Position numbers and translations under genes: made by a program. Below, in pieces: positions 46,401 through 53,324 of a DNA stretch of 64,000 nucleotides (position 1 is its first letter; every line of letters begins with the position of its first letter). A model generated the notes under the pieces. The model was not told where the DNA came from. It worked only from the letters and a program-made list of their open reading frames with translations, and ran no database searches. Source of the stretch: Sphingomonas changnyeongensis (lineage in GTDB: Bacteria > Pseudomonadota > Alphaproteobacteria > Sphingomonadales > Sphingomonadaceae); NCBI RefSeq assembly GCF_009913435.1, contig NZ_CP047896.1:1-64000 (forward strand), read 5' to 3'.

Positions 46401-46577
46401 GGCCGATAACATCGCCCGGCCAGCCAGATCCCCGAGACCCTGACCTGCCCCAGGTGCCCACGCGAGAAAATGATGTTCGACACACGCGAGCACCTGCAAA
46501 TCTGCCAGTCTGACCGCGACCAGTGGATTGGCAGCATGGCACGCGCTGGTCACCGAAACCCCGCCAACACTGGCCAA
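43500..46577 (-). CDS. Very large tyrosine recombinase
   Basis: 1025 aa. A central tyrosine-recombinase core: first Arg in FRTGLRGREV (R448), then RRTLPLHALL, LRHSFANHLV (R573, H574; the usual first His of the H-x-x-R box is Ser), GH at 635-636 (VMGHASYKR) and the nucleophile Tyr646 (LETYIHN). The roughly 400-residue N-terminal extension and roughly 370-residue C-terminal extension are unusual. The C-terminus is basic with helix-turn-helix-like pieces (AAEQLAMPVAVCLRWAQRAD). It overlaps the upstream recombinase gene by 28 bases. Overlapping multi-recombinase operons are typical of GInt/Tn554/RIT-like elements. Confidence 0.82.
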   Translation of the reverse strand: MASVGGVSVTSACHAANPLVAVRLADLQVLACVEHHFLAWAPGAGQGLGDLAGRAMLSAILFGGLNDPACWSEWLSSAMKTHRVRSHQSFWFRLKGAAGAHAFRTWYPDPVTGCYVQALRACFQRHPSSSPPSERAEECLKTALDALAAQSPGTAELHVAASRGPLWLNEVCAVRLHLRVPGLLAEHAAGKTRTHARIKPAAVAENPLEQLDDFLATAEPVSPWRPWFTDQALLHLRDDFFPADLTAFDSSRKLRSQMLESLDQQIKVCGQMGSQNSIHRHILLWLRGRLDKNSSSVSPKPGNIRPSTARRYLLELASYDWQGNRHRSIADEDGKAALDQAFTTMELAAEQRPPKRQMVTRAVLKSFSTYLNAQNPNIPVRTFEKTDMDRQKTGGPRRTVLDHPAFMRLLGLLEDWGALSQREGEQDRPGRARACILAAILMFRTGLRGREVTNLALNDIAFDGPFAELVVRGNAARSNKNQFARRTLPLHALLEKDELALLRRWHAERCNEEFRMVPRARLFPAQRAAPLSVDQYLLEPIDAAIRLLFEGSSLGAALRKRPGYWYALASPLRHSFANHLVASLLLPDEPPNLPPPEGLTPDLVSLERKRRLSHALLRPKQHGLAIMQAVRHVMGHASYKRALETYIHNVDWLLALHVWRDVHQPPLSEREIGGLLGLLQPEAPGGVPLRHELVSDRQLRRRRAKAASQHLASSVLPRPRRGRPPGTVQADDRRLSTTYKAFLHQQLPPTVFGKRAPGDAAILVRKQHHDQPFEWGWLVIHNYLCLRARNVGPAEAAEQLAMPVAVCLRWAQRADELAAITKHRYVRKQGRRVPQALENRRFPQLSGRGFPHPRGAAAKLIDQVWAKRAQLEKPRRWASIQSVLARWQLDPPRMISKKALQKRASFYLALGIPEETLFSRIGGGQWERYQPEAFCAPDDRRVMQLSPLRPRGGDEEGGLLHNSVLHALLMLLIDSELDFEKLKNASAARKGSRSPARARPVRLAKMDMLDKDVVPGREDTGQSRG

Positions 46578-48201
46578 TCGCTCTCTGGGAAAATGGCATC
46601 AATGGCAGCTCGCGCCTCGTGGGCATAGGCCACCGGGTCAAGGCAAGACCCATTCCACCACGGCTCTGAGCCGGTTTCCCAATGCCCCATATAGGCGTTG
46701 ATTACCTCGACGCTGGTTCGCCCTACCAAAGCTGAGCGCAGATAGTGCCGCGGAAAATTCCAGGGCAGGTCCCAACTGAGCCCGGGGACCTCTCTGAGGT
46801 ACGCCAGCACGGCGGCGCGGTCTTTCAGAGACTCTGCATCAAGCTTCCGTTCATCGCGCGCTTTGACATGGACATGGTACGCGCGCAGCTGGGCCATCAC
46901 CCGCTTGCCGAGCGGCAACCAGCGCCGCCTCGCGCCAGCGGCCGTACCGCCAGCGCCTTTCGCGAAGCCATTAGCCGCGGCAGGCAACCCGATCACATCT
47001 TCGCTTTCCAGCTCGGCGAGTAGCTCGAGCCCCGCCTCGCCCCCGCGGTATCGGTCGGCGCTGTGCTCGAATGCACCAGCTTATCCTCCAGAAAGAACGT
47101 CCCCGTGGCCCAGTCGAGATGTTCCGGGTCAGGCAACAGCTTGCGCGGCGGGCGCCAGCCAGAGTGCAGGCTGAAGAACAGCCACGCGTAAGCGGTGAAG
47201 GCATGGTCTACTTCGGACGCACGCCTCGGCGTCATCGCGCCGCGACTGATGCGGGCTTTGACCAGCAAATGCTCACGCAAGCCCGTCAACGCCCTCTCGG
47301 ACGGGCAGAAACGACTGCCGATGACCCGGTCTGCCAGCACAGCCGGCAGGTCGGGTTCAGGCGTGACCGAGCTTCCGACGTCCGCGGCGCGGTTGTCCGT
47401 CTCAGCAACAGCGGCCGCCTGGTAGCGCTGGGCCGCCCGCAGCGAGATCGACGAATAGTAGGACGTGGTCGCGTTGCGCGTCGGCACCGTCTTGGTGATC
47501 AGCCAGGACACAGCCGGGTCACCAGGATGCGACACCGCCAACTGCCGCCGCAGGAACCTGGTGCAGTCCTCAAGCTTGGGCAGATAGTCGCTCTCACCGC
47601 TGCCCATGGCCTGCGTGGCCCTGTCCCGGAAGTCCTCAATCGCTTTCTCCAGGTCGGGAAGGGTCTTGGAGAACAAGGGTTGTCCTGCGACCGGCTTTGG
47701 CTTGTGGACCGTCAACCGGGGCCGCGAGTGTAGCTGGCGCAGCCAATCCTTGGACAATCGATCAAGGCCCAGCCACACAGCATGCGATGCTGGCCCGACA
47801 CATTCGGACCCCAGCTCATACGCCGTGACATGGGGAGCAACGCCTGCCTCCAACCACAAGGCTGGCGCATAGCCACGCACCTCCACCAGACGGGGCGCCG
47901 GCCAACCGGGGTCGGGCGCGTTGACGAGAGGCAAGATCTGCAGGGCGTGGACTTCCTCCAGCGCACGGCCACTGATCAAAGCGAGCCGAAGCGCAAGTGC
48001 GCCTTCGACCCAGGATCGCTCCCCAGACGTAGCTCGCTTCGATTCCTTCAACATGAGCTCAAAGGCCCGATGCAGACGAGCGAGCTTCAACGGGGTTGGC
48101 TGGCCGGATTTAAGCGAGAACGCATGGGCATCACGTTCTGCCCTGGCCGCCCGAGCCGTCGGTATTGGTGCGACACTTGCCATCCCCAAATCCTGCGCCA
48201 T
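46550..48201 (-). pseudogene. Second tyrosine recombinase, one frameshift
   Basis: About 550 aa if repaired. The first frame (from 48201, MAQDLGMASV) carries LHSGWRPPRK (catalytic Arg) and FFLEDKLVHS (hairpin Lys), and ends at 46993. The second frame carries RRWLPLGKRV, PRHYLRSALV (H-x-x-R), YMGHWETGSE and ends at 46550. Near 47050 a single base shift would continue the first frame as RYRGGEAGLELLAELESED, joining both halves with good coding character. Alternatively the second half starts at GTG 46996 (GTGA overlap). Its 3' end overlaps the 1025-aa recombinase. Confidence 0.75.
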
Positions 48202-48340
48202 TTACCATTTGAATCAGAAAATCCGGACGCGTCCTGTCTTCCCGAAATCGCGACAGCAAGACGTGTTTAAGTGACTAAATCGATAAATATGCATAGCCAC
48301 GCTGTCGCCGCCGCATTCCGGCTCTGAACGCGTCTGGACC

Positions 48341-49591
48341 CTAGGGGTTCTCGCCTGCCAATCGGAAGCAGGTGGCAAAGCGCCCCCGGTCGGCGTCACT
48401 CAGGCCAGCTTGCCTGAACTGCTCCTCCCAGCCTCGGGCCACCCGCATGCGCATGTTCTCGACCATTGCTGCGGCCTGGTCGGACGCGAGATCGAAACCG
48501 GCAGCGCCAGCGAGAGCATTGGCGACAGTGGCCTCCCTGCCTTGCGGGCCGACACCCAGCACCAGGCGTCGTTCAAGGCCGACTTGTGGTTTGGGCACGA
48601 CATCGTAGAGCGGTGACAGGCGCCAGCCCTTCCCGTCGAACAGGAAGCCGTGATTGCGCAGGTGGTCGTCGTCGTTGGTAACGAGGATGTTGAACACCAT
48701 GCGCCGGAACAGTTCGTGGAGGTCGCGACGCACCTCGGTGCCATGCTGGCGAAGCGCAGCTGCGAGGTCCGCATAGCTGTAGCGACTTACCTCGCTTTCG
48801 TGCGCCCCGAGCATGGTCAGGCCGGAGGCGAAAGGCCGCCGCTCCAGCCAGTTGCCGTGCGATTCGCGATCGAACCGCTTGATCAGGTAGATGTCGCGCT
48901 CCAGCACGCGCCTAAAGTCAAGCGCAGGAACGTCTAGCCCACAGGTTGCGGCAAGGCGCATGGTGGCAAGCTCGACCCGGCATTCTGGGAAGCTGTCGTT
49001 GCGTGCCTGGAACTTGGCGATCCATGGCTGGCCGTCGAGTTCGGTCGCCGCCTTCGGACGTGCGCCGCCGAGCGACGAACCGGCTGTCAGCAACCGTCGC
49101 AGGTTTTCATCGAGCTGATCGACATGCTGCGCGCGCTCGGCAGCTTCGGCCAGCTCTTCCAGGGTAAAATGCTCACACGGCGCGTCACCATCGCCCCATG
49201 GCGTTATGCGCTCCGGACGCTCCGGCGTTGGTCCGAATGCCAGTGCGCCCACCCGGGGGTCGCCCGAGGCAAGGATCAGGTCGATGTCGCTCGGCAGGCG
49301 ATCCCCCATCGCCTTGTAAATCAAGTACTGGCCCCAGCCATCGGGAGCCGCATCGCGGATCCCCCCGAAGACGGCAAAGCCCTCCTCGGTCCGGAATGTG
49401 CGTTCGGTGCCCGGATCGTGAAGTGGCAGCGCCACCGGATCGACGGGAACCCGATCCGGGCGGGCGAGATAACGTCGACCATAGGCGAAAGTCGCGAACT
49501 GATTGCGCGGCTCGTCGGTCATCGTGAGCAGCCCCGCCGGGACAGGGCCGCCAGCGAGATGGACGAACACGTAGGTGCGGACCGTTGCCAT
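48341..49591 (-). CDS. HipA-family toxin kinase
   Basis: 416 aa, usual length. N-terminal subdomain (FAYGRRYLARPDRVPVDPVA), ATP loop in SSLGGARPKA, LIKRFDRES, catalytic NDDDHLRNHGF (the D-x-x-x-x-N of HipA), and SPLYDVVP for metal. Ser/Thr protein kinase toxin, cytoplasmic. Five bases separate it from the upstream HipB-like gene, so they form one operon. Adjacent to the recombinase pair, which may have carried it. Confidence 0.9.
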   Translation of the reverse strand: MATVRTYVFVHLAGGPVPAGLLTMTDEPRNQFATFAYGRRYLARPDRVPVDPVALPLHDPGTERTFRTEEGFAVFGGIRDAAPDGWGQYLIYKAMGDRLPSDIDLILASGDPRVGALAFGPTPERPERITPWGDGDAPCEHFTLEELAEAAERAQHVDQLDENLRRLLTAGSSLGGARPKAATELDGQPWIAKFQARNDSFPECRVELATMRLAATCGLDVPALDFRRVLERDIYLIKRFDRESHGNWLERRPFASGLTMLGAHESEVSRYSYADLAAALRQHGTEVRRDLHELFRRMVFNILVTNDDDHLRNHGFLFDGKGWRLSPLYDVVPKPQVGLERRLVLGVGPQGREATVANALAGAAGFDLASDQAAAMVENMRMRVARGWEEQFRQAGLSDADRGRFATCFRLAGENP

Positions 49592-49596
49592 CGCGG

Positions 49597-49938
49597 TCAG
49601 AAATCCAGCTCGTCGCTGCTGACAGCGTGCGTCCTTTTGGGCAGCCGGGCGAGGTCTTCGCTGATGCCTGCCCGATCGGTATCGGGAGCAACAAGCTCGG
49701 CCAGGCGCTGGGTCATGCCAAAGACGTGAAGGGCACTGGCCAGTACGGCCATACCCACGGTCGCATCGCCCGCCTCAAGGCGCTGGAGCGTCTGCACCGA
49801 TACGAGCATGCGTTCGGCCATCAACCGTTGCGGCAGCTTGCGGCGGCGGCGGGCAATGGAAATGTCCTTGCCCAGCTGCACAATCGCGCGCTGGCTCTGG
49901 GGCGGCAGTCCGCTGGCGGCTCTGGAGGCGCGTGACAT
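49597..49938 (-). CDS. HipB-like HTH antitoxin
   Basis: 113 aa from ATG 49938 (MSRASRAASG); an in-frame ATG at 49974 lies within the operator. The Xre-type HTH is IARRRRKLPQRLMAERMLVS with VQTLQRLEAGDATVG. The C-terminal extension (LARLPKRTHAVSSDELDF) would contact HipA. Represses the operon. Confidence 0.87.
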   Translation of the reverse strand: MSRASRAASGLPPQSQRAIVQLGKDISIARRRRKLPQRLMAERMLVSVQTLQRLEAGDATVGMAVLASALHVFGMTQRLAELVAPDTDRAGISEDLARLPKRTHAVSSDELDF

Positions 49939-49947
49939 TAGTGATGC

Positions 49948-49991
49948 ATGCCATATCATCTCCAAAACATCCACTAGGCATGATATGTCAT
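49948..49991. promoter_or_regulatory. hipBA operator
   Basis: Inverted arms ATGCCATATCAT (49948-49959) and ATGATATGTCAT (49980-49991) match at 11 of 12 positions, separated by 20 bases, immediately upstream of the HipB start. Typical position for a HipB site. Confidence 0.6.
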
Positions 49992-50010
49992 ATAGTCTGG
50001 CATTACTTCT

Positions 50011-50238
50011 GTGTTTGCCAAGGTGTGCGTAGCGGTGCCACGCGGTAGCAGATGCCTCAACCGATTGCGCAAGGCCGTGGACGCCGCTGTCACCGACCCG
50101 ATCAGCGGCAGTCCAATGACATTCCTACCCGCCATCGTCGAAAAACCGTTTCGGGATCGGGCGACAGCAGATGCCGAGGCTGCGCAGATCATTCGTGACT
50201 TTCTGGGTTCCACCGGAAAGCCCGAAGTGAACGGCTGA
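50011..50238 (+). CDS. Small hypothetical protein
   Basis: 75 aa: RLRKAVDAAVTDPISGSPM, FLPAIVEKPFRDRATADAEA and QIIRDFLGSTGKPEVNG. Hydrophilic, helical. Followed after 17 bases by another small gene on the same strand, so likely an operon. Divergent from hipBA. Function unknown. Confidence 0.5.
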   Translation: MFAKVCVAVPRGSRCLNRLRKAVDAAVTDPISGSPMTFLPAIVEKPFRDRATADAEAAQIIRDFLGSTGKPEVNG

Positions 50239-50255
50239 CGCCAAGCGGGACTGTC

Positions 50256-50580
50256 ATGCGGACCGTAAGCAAGCGCACAGTGCGCCTCACACCGTCGCAG
50301 GCCCGTGCCCTCGCCGCCAGCGCCGGCCGGCGCGACCTCAAGAGATATGCGATGCTCCAGCGGATCATCGAGGCTGGCTTCCTGGCCGTGATGCACGGTA
50401 CAGACAGGGACGCCGACACCCGCGAAATCGCGACCGGCGGAGGGATCTCGGAGCGCCTGGACGAAGTCGAGCGGGGGCTCGACCGGGCCCTGTTCACCGC
50501 CTGTAAGGCCTTTGCCTGCGCCCGCCATTCCGCGCTCGGCACGAAGAAGCCGGTCGAGGTCATTGCCGCCGATGCCAAGG
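50256..50580 (+). CDS. Hypothetical protein, truncated by IS5 remnant
   Basis: About 107 native residues. The start (KRTVRLTPSQARALAASAGR) has an RHH-like feel, followed by AMLQRIIEAGFLAV and a helical tail (ERLDEVERGLDRALFTACKA). After VIAADA the frame runs into IS5-derived sequence at about 50585, so the C-terminus is lost. Possibly a plasmid or ICE accessory regulator. Confidence 0.5.
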
Positions 50581-50587
50581 CAGCACC

Positions 50588-50765
50588 TTGTTTGGTTCGG
50601 CTCTTGCTGCCCAGTTCTTCATGACGCCTCGCGGCACGCTGCTGGACGACCTGCCAAAAGCGCAGTGGCGCATGGGCGACCGCGGCTATGACACTGATTG
50701 GTTCAGGGACCCCATTCAGGCCAAGGACATCCAGCTCTGCATCACGGATCGCAGGTCGCGCTGCG
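50588..50765 (+). pseudogene. IS5 transposase fragment
   Basis: Reads LLDDLPKAQWRMGDRGYDTD and WFRDPIQAKDIQLCITDRRS, the region of the second catalytic Asp (DRGYD) in IS5-type transposases. It is truncated on both sides. Confidence 0.72.
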
Positions 50766-50769
50766 TGAC

Positions 50770-50937
50770 CTGCAACCGGGGTGGCCCGGCTTTCCGCCTG
50801 GCGCTCACGGTCTGCCGCCTGTCGCAGCTCAAGCGACGCCCCAGCGGCGTTGGCTTCGGCCAGCGCAATCGCCACTTCCGCGATAAGGTCGGATCGGGTG
50901 CCAGCGGCGATCGGGCGTGCAGGAAGGTCCGCGCTCA
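50770..50937 (-). pseudogene. N-terminal gene fragment cut by IS5
   Basis: About 56 residues starting MSADLPARPIAAGTRSDLIA and continuing as an Ala/Glu-rich helix (AIALAEANAAGASLELRQAA), typical of coiled DNA-binding proteins on mobile elements. It ends where the IS5 fragment starts. No family assigned. Confidence 0.4.
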
Positions 50938-50990
50938 TGCACACCTCAGGGCAATGGCCAGCCCGATCTCGCAAACAGAAAAGCGGCCGT

Positions 50991-51050
50991 GCGCAAATAT
51001 GTGCGCAAAACTGATTGCCACAACGCGCAATCGTGTGTATATATTTGCGC
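50991..51050. promoter_or_regulatory. Operator-like repeats between divergent genes
   Basis: GCGCAAATAT (50991-51000) is repeated inverted as ATATTTGCGC (51041-51050). A direct near-copy of the first half (GTGCGCAAA) sits at 51001. AT-rich TATATAT within. Located between the truncated minus-strand gene and the HicA remnant. Confidence 0.5.
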
Positions 51051-51068
51051 AATAGCCGAGGAGGCTCG

Positions 51069-51257
51069 GCGATCGGTGATAGCGATGAGACCATCCGGCG
51101 CTTGAAGCAGGAAGGCTGGCAGGAAGTTTCCCACCCGGGCCGCCACAAGACCTTCAAGTAGCCCGGAATGGAAAGGCTGGTCACCGTTCCCCATCCACGA
51201 AAGGATGTCGGAACAAAGCTAAAATGGGCGATCTGGAGTGCAGCGGGGTGGCTCTAA
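51069..51257 (+). pseudogene. hicA: HicA toxin pseudogene
   Basis: The frame reads SDETIRRLKQEGWQEVSHPG, RHKTFK, then an in-frame TAG at 51159-51161, then PGMERLVTVPHPRKD and AIWSAAGWL before TAA (51255). This is the HicA dsRBD-like fold, with the catalytic His of GSHH degenerate (GRHKTF). No ATG stands at the expected place, although an AGGAGG site is present at 51059. So both start and middle are broken. It precedes an intact HicB gene. Confidence 0.75.
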
Positions 51258-51343
51258 GATCCGTCCCAATCGCGAGAACACCTCATACAAATTTCGTGGC
51301 TTCGTCCTTTTAAACGGCAAAAAGTCATAATGGGAGATCGGCC

Positions 51344-51745
51344 ATGTATTATCTGGCTTTTGTATATGATTATCCGGGCGGTTTTGGGTTCGTCGCGCCG
51401 GATGTAGAGGGGTTCACGGCGCATGTTGAGACCGACGACTTCTCCGCTGCCGTGTCCGAAGCCCGCAAGGTGCTCGCCGCTCATTTGACTGCCCTTCTCG
51501 ATGCTGGTGGCCAGCTGCCGCGCGCCCGCTCGATCAAGGATCTGGTCGCCCAGCCCGATCTTCGTCCCGATTTTGAGGAGGCCATCACGACTGTGATGCT
51601 GCCGGCTTTGGTCAGCTCGGGTCGCACCAAGCGGGTCAACATCAGCCTAGACGAGAACACGATCCAGCTGATCGATCAGGCGGCGCGCGAACGCGGCCTG
51701 ACCCGATCGGCTTACGTTGCCGAGGCAGCGCGCGAATTCGTATAA
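51344..51745 (+). CDS. hicB: HicB-family antitoxin
   Basis: 133 aa after GGGAGA. N-terminal HicB fold (YYLAFVYDYPGGFGFVAPDV, EGFTAHVETDDFSAAVSEAR) and a C-terminal ribbon-helix-helix (TKRVNISLDENTIQLIDQAA). Intact while its HicA partner is broken. Could now act as a free-standing repressor or be on the way to loss. Confidence 0.88.
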   Translation: MYYLAFVYDYPGGFGFVAPDVEGFTAHVETDDFSAAVSEARKVLAAHLTALLDAGGQLPRARSIKDLVAQPDLRPDFEEAITTVMLPALVSSGRTKRVNISLDENTIQLIDQAARERGLTRSAYVAEAAREFV

Positions 51746-51971
51746 ATCGCGCCGGGGACGCTCATAACAGCCCCTCCCACTCGGCGAGCCTCTGCAGCTC
51801 TTCGTCGACGCTGCGAAACCTTGTCGCGATGTACGTTTTGCCTCCGCCTGCGACATGTCTGACTCTCCGTCCAGATTCATGGACTTAAGACAGGACAGTG
51901 GCGACGCAAGTAAAGGGTATCAAACGGCGGCATCGTCGGCTCGTAACTGCCCTGACGACGCTCACCCCTGC

Positions 51972-52182
51972 TCATACCTTGCGCCGTGCTCCTTCGACGC
52001 GGCCCTTGACGCCATCGATCCGGGCAACGACCTAGCGTTCGATCCAGCGCGATGCGAAGAGCAATATCTTATCGGGACGGGGAAACCGGCCCTGCTCGAT
52101 CATGTCGTAGATCATCGACCTGCCGAGGGAAGAGCTCGAGCAGCTTAAGGAAGCGTTCGGGGGGCTCCGGGAAGTCAGCCAT
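51972..52182 (-). pseudogene. AlpA-like excisionase/regulator pseudogene
   Basis: Start MADFPEPPERFLKL, then, after a frame change, LGRSMIYDMIEQGRFPRPDK and LFASRWIER, a TAG (52032-52034), and ARIDGVKGRVEGARRKV. This is the small winged-helix AlpA family found on phages and genomic islands. Frameshift plus nonsense codon. Confidence 0.6.
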
Positions 52183-52194
52183 GGCCCTCAGCCT

Positions 52195-52580
52195 TGGTCA
52201 TACTCTCGCGCGTACTGACAAAGGCGCGGTTCAGCCCGATATTAATCTCGCGGCAAGCTTCCTCTGAACCGTCGCGCTCGCCGCCGCCATCACAACAAAT
52301 GTCCGCGATGCCCGATGCCGAATCCCCGGGCTGTACGTCCGAAACGGCTCGCGGCTCTGCGTCGAGACATAGATCAAAATGGTGGTCCATCCAACCCGGG
52401 ACAACCAGAGGCTCCGGGGGCTCATCAGCTTAGTGTATTGCGCCTGCCAATCAGAGCTCAACAGCCGCCGGAGCTCATTCCAAGGGGACCGAACCGAACA
52501 CGCGGCAATTTAACATCCGTCAGCTATGACAGTCCGGGTAACTCTCTCGCCCAAAGACGTGCAGAAGTCCTCCTGCGCTG
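52195..52580. other. Gene-free stretch
   Basis: About 385 bases between the AlpA-like and VapC-like pseudogenes. Short frames on both strands lack coding bias. No repeat recognised. Confidence 0.35.
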
Positions 52581-53003
52581 TCACTGCATGGCCTCCCATG
52601 GGTTGATGACGTTGACGCCAGCCGCCTCAAACGGAGCAACGTTTCGCGTGGCGACGGCGAAGCCGTGAGCGTTTGCTATGGCAGCAACGTGGCCGTCTGG
52701 TGTAGGGAAGCCCTTACCGACAGCACGGGCAGCAACAGCCGACGCGGCATATTACCGTGCGGCGTTAGTGTTGAAGTCAAGCACGCGATCCGCGAACAGC
52801 TCCAGCAAGCCGCGTAGTGTTTGCGACAGCGCATCCTTGAAGCGGCCGGCCGGCAAGGCACCGATGCCGAGCAGCAGCTCTGCAATTGTAACACTGGACA
52901 ACTAGAGGGTTTCAGCTGCCCGCTCATCGAGCCATACTCGTACCGGATGGTTCGGTTCCGCTCTCATCGCCTCGGAACCGACATTGGTGTCCAAAACGAT
53001 CAC
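52581..53003 (-). pseudogene. FitB/VapC-type PIN toxin pseudogene
   Basis: GTG at 53003 abuts the antitoxin stop (TGAGTG). The single frame reads VIVLDTNVGSEAMRAEPNHP, a TAG at 52902-52904, then SSVTIAELLLGIGALPAGR with LLELFADRVLDFNTNAAR, a TAA at 52752-52754, then AVGKGFPTPDGHVAAIANAH and NVAPFEAAGVNVINPWEAM. The PIN acidic residues (D of LDTN, E of AELL, D of TPDGH) remain. So two nonsense mutations in an otherwise continuous frame disable it. Confidence 0.85.
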
Positions 53004-53210
53004 TCAAATCTCACAGGCTCGGCCGGATTTTTTTACGCGCCGGCTCAGCTCGGCTAAGGCTGTCCCGAGGCGGAGCCGCTCCGGCGGGCGAACCGTCGTT
53101 TCCAGAATGGCGCGGATTTCGGACTCAGTGCTGCGACCGTGCGATGCTGCACGTACACGAAGCGCGCGATGCACCTCGTCAGGCAGGTTCCTAACTGTCG
53201 CCGTAGCCAT
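53004..53210 (-). CDS. FitA/VapB-like RHH antitoxin
   Basis: 68 aa: MATATVRNLPDEVHRALRVR, then RSTESEIRAILETTVRPPER, and a C-terminal toxin-binding tail (GTALAELSRRVKKSG). Intact ribbon-helix-helix protein directly upstream of the disabled PIN toxin. Confidence 0.85.
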   Translation of the reverse strand: MATATVRNLPDEVHRALRVRAASHGRSTESEIRAILETTVRPPERLRLGTALAELSRRVKKSGRACEI

Positions 53211-53324
53211 ATCACTCCCCTGCGCCTGGAGATATCAATGGAAGCTCTTTTGTTCTTGCGCTGTCATTGCGCAACAATCTTAGCGGAAAGCTCGAGCGCA
53301 GAGGAATGAGGTCGACGGTTACAG

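Noticed and set aside
43500..48201. Calling the recombinase pair a RIT element
   Set aside because: RIT elements have three recombinases of about 300-400 aa; here there are two, one of 1025 aa.
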